This document shows positions 18,379-25,977 of a DNA stretch of 64,000 bases, piece after piece; the first letter of the stretch is position 1, and each line of letters opens with the position of its first letter. The stretch lies in assembly GCF_007676755.1 (NCBI RefSeq), contig NZ_VEBK01000002.1, positions 1 through 64,000 of the forward strand. The letters are read 5' to 3'. The stretch is from Bacillus sp. FJAT-22090. Lineage in GTDB: Bacteria > Bacillota > Bacilli > Bacillales_A > Planococcaceae. The notes below the pieces were generated by a model. The model ran no database searches. It had not been told where the DNA came from and was given only the letters and a program-made list of their open reading frames with translations. Position numbers and translations under genes: made by a program.

Positions 18379-18631
18379 AGCATTTCAGCATCTATATAAA
18401 GGTCGTAAGTCTATCGATGTCCTTCAAACGGAAGAACAGGTTCGGCAAGTCATTCAATCAGAGCTATTAGATGAATATACACATCCAAGAGCTAGGCAAT
18501 CAATCGAAAAGAAATATGCGCTTGCTCTAGAGAGAATTGATCAAAGTCAGTTGCCACAAGATCAAAAACAATTGATAAAAGAAATTTACAAAGAAGAATA
18601 TAAGATTCTGTCAACAGAAGATAGAATGTAA
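18371..18631 (+). CDS. Hypothetical protein in the CobW operon
   Basis: An 86-residue, highly charged helical protein (EQVRQVIQSELLDEYTHP, RARQSIEKKYALALERIDQ) whose ATG lies inside the end of the CobW gene (8-base overlap). I do not recognise the family. It has no cysteine and only one histidine, so direct metal binding is unlikely. Translational coupling suggests that it acts with the GTPase or simply shares its expression. Confidence 0.7.
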   Translation: MIKAFQHLYKGRKSIDVLQTEEQVRQVIQSELLDEYTHPRARQSIEKKYALALERIDQSQLPQDQKQLIKEIYKEEYKILSTEDRM

Positions 18632-18790
18632 TATTTAAGTTTAGTGGTTAAGTTAACCAATTTGCTTATATAGAATAATAGTTTCTATCAACATTTGCAT
18701 TCAAAATGGATACGTTGGAATATTTTATAATAATTTTTCCGCTGATTTTGTGTTTACAATAGGGGAGCACAAAAGAAGGAGGAAATGAAC

Positions 18791-19657
18791 ATGAACAAGA
18801 AGCATTCGATAATGACTGGAATACTTGCAGGAGGATTATTACTTTCCGCAAATACAACAGAAGCAGCGATGATCACTGGAAATTCACCTACTACTTCCGA
18901 GGCAAAAACATCCGTTACGTATCAACTGCAATCACCGTACAACGTAATGTACAATATTAACTTAAATAACTCGGATATTCAGGATTTGATAAATGAAGAA
19001 TTAAAAAACCTGAAACCACTTGTGATAAAAGAAATAGAAGCAGCTAAAAAATCAGAAGTGATCAAGAAAGCTCCAGTAGCTGAAAAAGCACCGGTAGTTG
19101 AAAAACCAACTACGCCAGAAAAAACACCAGTAGTTGAAAAACCAACTACGCCAGAAAAAACACCGGTAGTTGAAAAACCAACTACACCTGAAAAAGCACC
19201 AGTAGTGGAGAAACCAGTTACTCCTGTAACGCCACCTGTAGTAAAAGAACCGGTAAAAGAAAATTCAGGAGATGTTCAAGTGTCTTCTGTTATACAACAA
19301 GTAGTAGATTTAACAAATCAAGAACGTGCAAAAGCTGGTTTAAAACCATTAACAATCGATTCTAAGCTTACTCAATCAGCTCAAGCAAAATCTCAAGATA
19401 TGAAAAACAAAAACTACTTTTCTCATACTAGCCCGACATTCGGCTCACCGTTTGATCAAATGAAATCAAATGGCATCACATATAAATCTGCAGGTGAAAA
19501 TATTGCAATGGGACAACGCACTGCAGCAGAAGTTATGGATGCATGGATGAAGTCACCAGGACATAGAGAAAATATTATGAACCCAGCTTATACACATATT
19601 GGAGTAGGATTATCTGATAGTGGATTTTACTGGACACAACAGTTTATAGGAAAATAA
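18791..19657 (+). CDS. Secreted CAP-domain protein (YkwD-like) with Pro-rich repeats
   Basis: 288 residues: signal peptide (MNKKHSIMTGILAGG..., cleavage after about residue 27), a helical spacer, four copies of a 12-residue repeat EKxPVVEKPTTP at about 98-145 that probably spans the cell wall, then a bacterial CAP domain (VVDLTNQERAKAGLKPL, SHTSPTFGSPFDQM, SAGENIAMG, HRENIMNPAYTHIGVGL) with the usual His/Glu residues. Related spore or wall proteins are of unknown activity. ATG 18791 has GGAGG eight bases before it; the ATG at 18785 is too close. A terminator follows. Confidence 0.9.
   Translation: MNKKHSIMTGILAGGLLLSANTTEAAMITGNSPTTSEAKTSVTYQLQSPYNVMYNINLNNSDIQDLINEELKNLKPLVIKEIEAAKKSEVIKKAPVAEKAPVVEKPTTPEKTPVVEKPTTPEKTPVVEKPTTPEKAPVVEKPVTPVTPPVVKEPVKENSGDVQVSSVIQQVVDLTNQERAKAGLKPLTIDSKLTQSAQAKSQDMKNKNYFSHTSPTFGSPFDQMKSNGITYKSAGENIAMGQRTAAEVMDAWMKSPGHRENIMNPAYTHIGVGLSDSGFYWTQQFIGK
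19082..19225 (+). repeat. 36-bp in-frame tandem repeat, four units
   Basis: Units at 19082, 19118, 19154 and 19190 encode EK(A/T)PVVEKPTTP; units 2 and 3 are almost identical in DNA, units 1 and 4 differ in places. Such repeats change in copy number by slippage or recombination. Confidence 0.85.
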
Positions 19658-19669
19658 TTAAACAAAACG

Positions 19670-19700
19670 AAAGCCTACCAAGAAAATTTGGTAGGCTTTT
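19670..19700. terminator. Terminator between convergent genes
   Basis: AAAGCCTACCAA / TTGGTAGGCTTT stem, T-run on the plus strand. It can serve the CAP gene and, less well, the convergent MATE gene. Confidence 0.8.
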
Positions 19701-19768
19701 AAACATGTATTAAATTGATAGTGTACTTTATAGTCGACACAAATCCATCCTAACAAATCTTACAATTG

Positions 19769-21139
19769 TTATTCCATTACCTTCGTAGTATCGACTTTTT
19801 TCCACTTGTTTTGTATATATATCAAACGTATGCCGAGCGTAACGGCCCCTAGTGTAAGGCCGACAATCAATCCAATCCAGTAGCCAAAACGCTCGAAAGA
19901 AGTATAGGTCGCCAGCAAGTAGCCGGTCGGCAATCCGATGATCCAATAGGAAATGATAGCCATGATAAACGTAATCGTAACATCTTTGTATCCCCGTAAT
20001 GCACCTTGTACTGGAGCTTGAATCGCATCCGACAATTGGAATAACGCGGCAAAGAAGAAAAATTGGACTGTTAAGGTGATTACATGCGAATCATCTGTAT
20101 ATAGGGAAGCAATCGAATGACGGAAAAGTAATAGGATAGATGCTGATATAAAACTGAAAAATACAGCAGTACCTACACTTAACCAACTATACGTTCTTGC
20201 ATCTTTGTAACGTTTTGCGCCTACTTCATGACCTACAAGTATAGTTGCTCCCATCGCAATACTAAGCGGTACCATATAAAGTAAGGAAGTAAAATTCATC
20301 GCGATTTGATGGGCAGAAATGACTTGTGTGGAGTATACGCTCATTAGAATGGTTACTGCCGAGAAAATAGTTGTTTCAGCAAAGATAGATAAGCCTATAG
20401 GCACACCGATTTTTGTTAAACTACCCATTTTTGAAAACGATGGTTTTTTCCAAAAGTTAAATATCGCTAAATCAGCGAATGATTTATTTTTATAGACGAT
20501 ACCGACGGCGATGATAAGTATAACCCAATATGTTATGGCAGAACCAAGACCCGCTCCTACTCCTCCAAGTGCTGGGAATCCAAACTTTCCATAAATAAAT
20601 ATATAATTTAAAGCGATATTAATCGGTGCTGATAATAAAGTAATAACCATGGAAACTCTCGTTCGTCCAAGGGCATCGATTAAGGAACGAAGCACACTAT
20701 ACAAAAATAGTGGAATAAGGCCAATACTCATTACATACAAATATTTCTTCGCAACTAGGCGTACACTATCCTCAAGGGGTATTAAATTTAATACCGGATC
20801 GATAAAAACAAAAATACCGATAAAAACGAGTAACGCTAGTAAAATTGCTATGTAAAAACCCTGCTGTACAAAGGTACGTACATCTTCCTTCTTTTTTGCG
20901 CCGACTAATTGTGCTACAATGGGCGTAATTCCTATTAATATACCAGTAAGACCAGTATATATAGGAACCCAAATGGACGATCCAATAGAGACACCTGCTA
21001 GATGATCAATACTATATTTACTTGTCATCAATATATCAAAAAAGGTCATTAAATAAAGTGCAACTTGTGTGATTAAAATAGGCACTACAATTTTAATCAT
21101 ATACTTGCTTTTTTCCGGTAGTGATTTAGTTTCATGCAT
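19769..21139 (-). CDS. MATE family multidrug exporter
   Basis: A 456-residue membrane protein with about 12 spans, of the NorM type that exports cationic drugs using Na+ or H+. Family marks: PILITQVALYLMTFFDILM in span 1, GITPIVAQLVGAKK after span 2, and HEVGAKRYKDAR in the second half, which repeats the first. Start taken at the ATG at 21139 (AAAGGA lies 11 bases before); an ATG at 21151 and an upstream extension to 21199 are possible but poorer. Divergent from the MurG-like gene, with their leader regions overlapping. Confidence 0.9.
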   Translation of the reverse strand: MHETKSLPEKSKYMIKIVVPILITQVALYLMTFFDILMTSKYSIDHLAGVSIGSSIWVPIYTGLTGILIGITPIVAQLVGAKKKEDVRTFVQQGFYIAILLALLVFIGIFVFIDPVLNLIPLEDSVRLVAKKYLYVMSIGLIPLFLYSVLRSLIDALGRTRVSMVITLLSAPINIALNYIFIYGKFGFPALGGVGAGLGSAITYWVILIIAVGIVYKNKSFADLAIFNFWKKPSFSKMGSLTKIGVPIGLSIFAETTIFSAVTILMSVYSTQVISAHQIAMNFTSLLYMVPLSIAMGATILVGHEVGAKRYKDARTYSWLSVGTAVFFSFISASILLLFRHSIASLYTDDSHVITLTVQFFFFAALFQLSDAIQAPVQGALRGYKDVTITFIMAIISYWIIGLPTGYLLATYTSFERFGYWIGLIVGLTLGAVTLGIRLIYIQNKWKKVDTTKVME

Positions 21140-21185
21140 TTTGGCAGACATCCTTTTAGTTTTTAAAATAGTTAGGAGATTATGA

Positions 21186-22262
21186 ATGAATAATAACACA
21201 ATTGTATTAACAGGCGGGGGAACCGCAGGGCATGTTTCATTAAACGAAGCAATTATACCCGAGTTAATAAAAAAAGGATATAAGATCCATTATATAGGCT
21301 CGCATGATGGTATTGAAAGAACAATCATACAAGAGAATTTTCCAACTTTACCTTACCATTCAATTTCTAATGGTAAATTGAGAAGATATTTTTCCATCAA
21401 AAATTTCTCAGACCCATTCAAGGTATTATACGGTACATTACAGGCATTGAGTGTGCTTAGAAAAGTAAAGCCAGCTCTCGTTTTTTCAAAAGGCGGATTT
21501 GTCTCTGTTCCGGTAGCGATCGCTGCAAAACTTGCGAATATTCCAGTAGTTATTCATGAGTCGGATATAACTCCTGGGCTTGCGAACAAGATAGCTTCGT
21601 CATTCGCAGAACATATTTTTACTGTGTTTGATGAAACATTGACCTATATACCAAAAGAAAAAGCTTCCTCTATCGGTGCTATCATTCGTCCTGACTTGTT
21701 TCATGGAAATGAACAGACTGCAGAAAAGCTAACTGGTTTTCAAGCGGAAAAAGAGACAATTATCGTTATGGGAGGGAGCCAAGGTTCCGCGAAAATAAAT
21801 GAAGTAATAAAAGATAATATTGATGCCTTAACGAGTAGATTTCAAATCATTCATTTATGTGGGAAAGGGAATTTAGATAAAACATTAGTAGGCAGACCTA
21901 ATTATAAGGCCTTTGAGTATGTGACAGATGAGTTACCGCACTTATTAAAAATAACTAACTATGTCATCAGTCGTGCAGGTTCCAATTCCATATTTGAGTT
22001 TCTAGAATTGAAAAAACCAATGTTATTAATCCCTTTATCGATTCATGCAAGTAGGGGAGACCAAGTATTGAATGCCAACTTCTTCGAAAAAAGAGGATAT
22101 GGGCTCGTCATTGAGGAGGAAAATTTGACGCCTACTAGTTTTATGGAGACACTTTCCGATTTGGTAAAATATAAAGAAGGAATAATTGATAAACAATTTT
22201 CTGCTTCTTCTTCAAAAACACCTGAGCAATTCACAGAGCTGCTACTTACGTATAAAAAATAA
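21186..22262 (+). CDS. MurG-type UDP-GlcNAc transferase (paralogue)
   Basis: 358 residues of glycosyltransferase family 28. The acceptor side shows TGGGTAGHVSLNEAI, KGGFVSVPVAIAA and IHESDITPGLAN; the donor side shows IIVMGGSQGSAKINE and VISRAGSNSIFEFLELKKP, as in MurG, which makes lipid II at the membrane. The canonical murG lies in the dcw cluster next to cell-division genes; none is seen here. Some Bacillus species carry a second murG-like gene elsewhere, so this is probably such a paralogue. If no other exists in the genome it would be the essential one. RBS TAGGAGA. Confidence 0.88.
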   Translation: MNNNTIVLTGGGTAGHVSLNEAIIPELIKKGYKIHYIGSHDGIERTIIQENFPTLPYHSISNGKLRRYFSIKNFSDPFKVLYGTLQALSVLRKVKPALVFSKGGFVSVPVAIAAKLANIPVVIHESDITPGLANKIASSFAEHIFTVFDETLTYIPKEKASSIGAIIRPDLFHGNEQTAEKLTGFQAEKETIIVMGGSQGSAKINEVIKDNIDALTSRFQIIHLCGKGNLDKTLVGRPNYKAFEYVTDELPHLLKITNYVISRAGSNSIFEFLELKKPMLLIPLSIHASRGDQVLNANFFEKRGYGLVIEEENLTPTSFMETLSDLVKYKEGIIDKQFSASSSKTPEQFTELLLTYKK

Positions 22263-22265
22263 GAG

Positions 22266-22298
22266 ACTCCCGTCAAATAAACCATTTGGCGGGAGTTT
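22266..22298 (+). terminator. Intrinsic terminator after the murG-like gene
   Basis: ACTCCCGTCAAAT / ATTTGGCGGGAGT stem with short T tail. A fragment similar to the REP-like family (GCGTCCACCCGGAGCGGAAATC, broken here into about 22416-22437) follows before the next gene. Confidence 0.7.
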
Positions 22299-22495
22299 AT
22301 GTTTAAAAAGATAAGAAGCGTTACTTTCATCTGGACGTTTTCAAGTAATCCTTGCTTGTTTAGCTGATCCTGATTTCAATTATCAATTTTTGTAAAGGTT
22401 GACCGTGTTCACGAAAAAGCGTCCACCCGGAGCGGAAATCTATGGTATGTCTTTGTTGTTTTTTAAAGAACCCGGCGTCTTTTTGTCCTGTTTTT

Positions 22496-23041
22496 TTACA
22501 TTGCTTGTTCTTCTTCATTATTTTGTTGCAACATGACTAAGTGGAACAAATCTTTCGGAATATAGTATAAATCATATATGTCTTGTTGTTTGTTAATCTC
22601 CTCATAGATAGAAGGATGAGAATCATTTGCTTTAAGAGCATAACGGAGCTTTTCTGTAGCTCGGATACTTTTTACATTGTTTTTTCGAATACGTAAAAAA
22701 ACAGTGTGGATGTTTAACTCAAAAAACAATTCTTTTAAAAATTGTTCCTTAGCTTTTTTATTGTATCCAAGTCCTTGAAATTGAGTGCCAATCCATGTGC
22801 CTAGAAATCCAGCTCCATTTTCCACATCGAAAAGATTGATTGTGCCAATTGGTTGACCAAAGTCACTTACAATAGTGCGAGAAATGACTGTTCCCAGTTC
22901 TTCTTCTTCCATTAATTGCTTCGTTGAAAACCAATATTCATCCACTGAATATGCTTTATGCCGTACAAACGGCAATACAGTTGGATCGGACATAAGTTCG
23001 TAAAGAGAAGTACATTCGTGCAAATCTCGTTTTTTTATCAA
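22496..23041 (-). CDS. GNAT family N-acetyltransferase
   Basis: 181 residues of the RimJ/RimL-like GNAT type: IKKRDLHECTSLYELMSDP at the start, the acetyl-CoA loop TQFQGLGYNKKAKEQFL, and RIRKNNVKSIRATEKL, in which the RxxNxxSxxxxEK pattern is typical for this group. Substrate unknown. TTG start with TAGGGGG before it. A tRNA-like sequence lies in the same strand about 80 bases upstream, within the likely leader. The long polar tail (QQNNEEEQAM) is unremarkable. Confidence 0.8.
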   Translation of the reverse strand: MIKKRDLHECTSLYELMSDPTVLPFVRHKAYSVDEYWFSTKQLMEEEELGTVISRTIVSDFGQPIGTINLFDVENGAGFLGTWIGTQFQGLGYNKKAKEQFLKELFFELNIHTVFLRIRKNNVKSIRATEKLRYALKANDSHPSIYEEINKQQDIYDLYYIPKDLFHLVMLQQNNEEEQAM

Positions 23042-23123
23042 AAAAAGCGCCCCCTAAAGAACCATGAAATGAGCATACTCATCCTAGGTCCCTGAAATTT
23101 TTCATTTCGAATTGCATAAAAAA

Positions 23124-23192
23124 TTTCGGGGTAGGAATCGAACCTACTAGGACCAGCTCAAAACTGGTGGCGCACCATTTGCCTTCCCTCGG
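23124..23192 (-). tRNA. tRNA-like sequence, anticodon UUG (Gln), broken acceptor stem
   Basis: Read on the minus strand: T-arm GTAGG TTCGATT CCTAC is perfect; anticodon arm ACCAG TTTTGAG CTGGT gives anticodon UUG at 23161-23159 with U33 and A37; a short D-arm GGC ... GCC holds the GG pair. The inner acceptor pairs GGG/CCC but the outer four pairs fail (5' CCGA against 3' GAAA), and U8 is lacking. No CCA is encoded. A perfect 7-bp hairpin (GGCAAAG tgaa CTTTGCC) replaces the expected 5' flank. It is probably a tRNA pseudogene or a tRNA-mimicking leader of the GNAT gene. Confidence 0.4.
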
Positions 23193-23387
23193 CAAAGTGA
23201 ACTTTGCCTTATAAAATTATTTGCATTAATAATATACTTCGTTTTTTCCTTTTTGCATAGTCTAAAATCTTGTCAAATTTATTAAATGTTTGTAAAGAAA
23301 TAAATTGCATGGAACAGTCTAAATACTTGTATGTTGAACTTGAAATACATATGATAAAAAGATATAAGTATAGAATGAGATAGGGGC

Positions 23388-23633
23388 TTGTTTAAGAAGA
23401 TGCCTCAATCAGTTATTACGCATAACCAATTCCAATTATTATATGATTTAGCAGATGAATATGTGTTTTATATGCGTAAAGAAGATAACACTTCGTGCAC
23501 GATTGGCATCGCACTTTATCCTTATGACGGCCAATCTGTAGATGAATTACTTGATAGGACGGATCGAACATTATATGATCCAAAGAAACTTGGAAAAAAC
23601 AATTATATTTATACTTGTGCCGTTCATAACTAA
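23388..23633 (+). pseudogene. Collapsed PAS-GGDEF (diguanylate cyclase) gene
   Basis: The 81-codon frame joins two distant parts of a signalling protein. Residues about 8-35 (ITHNQFQLLYDLADEYVFYM) read like the start of a PAS domain; residues 38-77 (CTIGIALYPYDGQSVDELLD, then LYDPKKLGKNNY) are the C-terminal end of a GGDEF domain. The GGDEF catalytic motif and everything between are missing, with the frame kept. No enzymatic activity is possible. Start uncertain (TTG 23388 or ATG 23400). It precedes the two-component genes by 32 bases. Confidence 0.7.
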
Positions 23634-23665
23634 CATGAACGGTATTTTTTGAAGGAAGTGCTGAT

Positions 23666-24337
23666 GTGGATCGTCATATATTACTAATAGAAGATGAGAT
23701 AAATATTGCGAAATTTGTAGAGTTAGAATTGAAGCATGAAAATTTTCTAGTCACTGTTTCCCATGATGGTAGAGAAGGCGCAGAACTTGCATTAACTAAT
23801 TCCTATGATTTGATGTTGATAGATGTCATGCTTCCAAATTTAAATGGATTGGAAATATGTCGAAGGGTTCGAAAAAAGAAATCAACGCCTATTATTTTGA
23901 TAACTGCAAGGGATGCGATCATCGACAGAGTTTCGGGTCTCGAAGCGGGTGCAGATGACTATGTGGTGAAGCCATTTGCAATAGAGGAGCTTTTAGCGAG
24001 AATTCGAGCAATCTTAAGAAGAGTAGAACTTCCCCAGTCAACAGAAGAGCTTACAATAAATAATTTAACAATCGACAAAAAAGCACATCAAGTATTCTTT
24101 CATGGAGAGGAACTATTTTTAACCAAAACAGAATATGATATGCTGATCTATTTTATAGAAAATAATAATATCGTTCTGACGCGAGATACCATCTTAGAAA
24201 AAGTTTGGGGCTATGAGGCAGAGGTTGAAACTAATGTGGTCGACGTATATGTCCGCCACTTAAGGAAAAAGTTGCCGGAAGAAATTGCGGCTATGATAGG
24301 GACAGTTCGAGGAGTTGGATATGTGATGCGCACATGA
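23666..24337 (+). CDS. OmpR/PhoB-type response regulator
   Basis: 223 residues: receiver with the phosphorylated D53 (LMLIDVMLPNLNG), acidic pair E10-D11, K in VVKPF, then a winged-helix DNA-binding domain (LTKTEYDMLIYFIENNN, VDVYVRHLRKKL, VRGVGYVMR). Similar in type to ArlR/YkoG. GTG start with GAAGGAAG before it. Its end overlaps the kinase start by four bases, so the pair is translationally coupled. Target genes are unknown. Confidence 0.93.
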   Translation: MDRHILLIEDEINIAKFVELELKHENFLVTVSHDGREGAELALTNSYDLMLIDVMLPNLNGLEICRRVRKKKSTPIILITARDAIIDRVSGLEAGADDYVVKPFAIEELLARIRAILRRVELPQSTEELTINNLTIDKKAHQVFFHGEELFLTKTEYDMLIYFIENNNIVLTRDTILEKVWGYEAEVETNVVDVYVRHLRKKLPEEIAAMIGTVRGVGYVMRT

Positions 24338-25707
24338 AAAATTGGACGTTGCAAAGAAAATGGACATACGCTTCAGCCATATCAATTTTCTTAAGTTTTC
24401 TTATGATGTGTGTCATTTTATATTTTTCTCTTTATAATTGGTTGCTTATCTCGGAAGAAAAGATTGCACAAAATACATTGAATGAAGTAGCGAATTTTTT
24501 CGAATCAAAAGGACCTATTATATCGATACAAGATATTCAGAGAAATAAAACACTGCTCAATCAACTTGTTAATCAAGAACAATCAGTTCGTATTTTAAAT
24601 GCAGATGGAATAGAAGTGCTTCGTATAAATGATGTAAGCCCATTTCCAGCTTTTTCTCCTACTTTAACAAATGATTTTGAAAGGGAGAAACTTAATAATC
24701 AGCCTCTCCTTCATAAAGTTGCGGAGATTGATTTTGGCTTATTCAAAGGCTATGTACAAATTTCACATAGCTTAGAAAGTTTTTCTCAATTAATGCGCTA
24801 TATATTAATTGCCATGACTATTTTTACAATGGTTGCACTTATACTTTCGGCTTTGATCGGTTATTCATTGTCATCGATCTTACTGAAACCTTTAAAAGAA
24901 CTCCGCAATGAAATGCAGGAAGCAAAACGTACGAAGTTTTTAAACCAAGTGAACTTTCAATATGCAACAAATGATGAGATTGGTGAACTATTAAAGATCT
25001 ATAAACAGCTTATGAATGAAGTATCCGAAACAATTACAAGACAAGATGAATTTATTTATAATGTGTCTCATGAACTACGTACACCGGTACAAGTTGTAGA
25101 AGGGCATTTGTCGTTGTTAAATCGTTGGGGCAAAGAAGATCCAAAAGTACTGGATGACTCGTTACACATTGCCCTTACTGAAGTGCAGAAGATGAAATTA
25201 TTAATAGAAGAAATGCTAAAACTTGCTAAAAGAGAACATTCTAATGAGGAGCTTCAAGCACGAGTCTCTAAAATAGTATTTGATTTGCAACAAAAATATC
25301 GTATTTTATCACCTGAAGTAGATATACAATTTAAAGGAAACGACAATGACATGATCGCTATCCCATCTACCGTATTAGAACAAATAATGGGTAACCTAAT
25401 AGATAATGCGATTAAATACAATGAACGTCAGCCTCAAATTATAGTTGAGGTGTCAAATAGTGCCAGACAAACCATCTTATCGCTTTCCGATAATGGAGTA
25501 GGTATTCCAAATGAATTGCTTCCTAAGATTTTTAATCGTTTCTTCATAGTGGATAAGGCAAGAACCAAAACAAAAGGTGGATCGGGTCTAGGTCTAAGTA
25601 TTGTAAAAAGGTTGGTATCGGAATATGAGGGAGTAATTCATGTAGAAAGTGAAGAGAAAATTGGGACAAAATTTGATATTACTTTCCCTAAATTCAGAAG
25701 TGAATAA
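24334..25707 (+). CDS. HAMP-domain sensor histidine kinase
   Basis: 457 residues: TM1 at about 11-35, an extracytoplasmic sensor of about 120 residues, TM2 at about 155-180, HAMP at about 181-236, phosphoacceptor H246 in IYNVSHELRTPVQVVEGH, then ATP-binding domain with N box NLIDNAIKYN, G1 LSDNGVGIP, and G2 GGSGLGLSIV. Partner of the preceding regulator (ArlS/YkoH class). The sensed signal is not evident. Confidence 0.93.
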   Translation: MKNWTLQRKWTYASAISIFLSFLMMCVILYFSLYNWLLISEEKIAQNTLNEVANFFESKGPIISIQDIQRNKTLLNQLVNQEQSVRILNADGIEVLRINDVSPFPAFSPTLTNDFEREKLNNQPLLHKVAEIDFGLFKGYVQISHSLESFSQLMRYILIAMTIFTMVALILSALIGYSLSSILLKPLKELRNEMQEAKRTKFLNQVNFQYATNDEIGELLKIYKQLMNEVSETITRQDEFIYNVSHELRTPVQVVEGHLSLLNRWGKEDPKVLDDSLHIALTEVQKMKLLIEEMLKLAKREHSNEELQARVSKIVFDLQQKYRILSPEVDIQFKGNDNDMIAIPSTVLEQIMGNLIDNAIKYNERQPQIIVEVSNSARQTILSLSDNGVGIPNELLPKIFNRFFIVDKARTKTKGGSGLGLSIVKRLVSEYEGVIHVESEEKIGTKFDITFPKFRSE

Positions 25708-25977
25708 TCATTCATTATTGTGCGAGAAAAAAACTTTTAAAAATCTACTTTATTTTGTTAAAAAGCATTGTTTTTTTTTTCTATAGTAGTAAGATGGATA
25801 TGGAAAAATTGTTCTTTCAGAGGATACTTTCAGTCTTTTTGAAAGAGTGGTAAACTATAAATGAGTACAATTTTTGTATACCATACAATGTTTACATTCG
25901 CATTTATTCTATTTTATATTATTAATGATTTTTTTCATCAATGCCTAGAAGGCACAAAATGTTGGAGGTTTTCTTAA

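Noticed and set aside
23124-23208. T-box or tmRNA fragment
   Set aside because: No T-box consensus (AGGGTGG-ACC) and no tmRNA tag ORF or 5' partner; the T-arm and anticodon arm fit a tRNA better.
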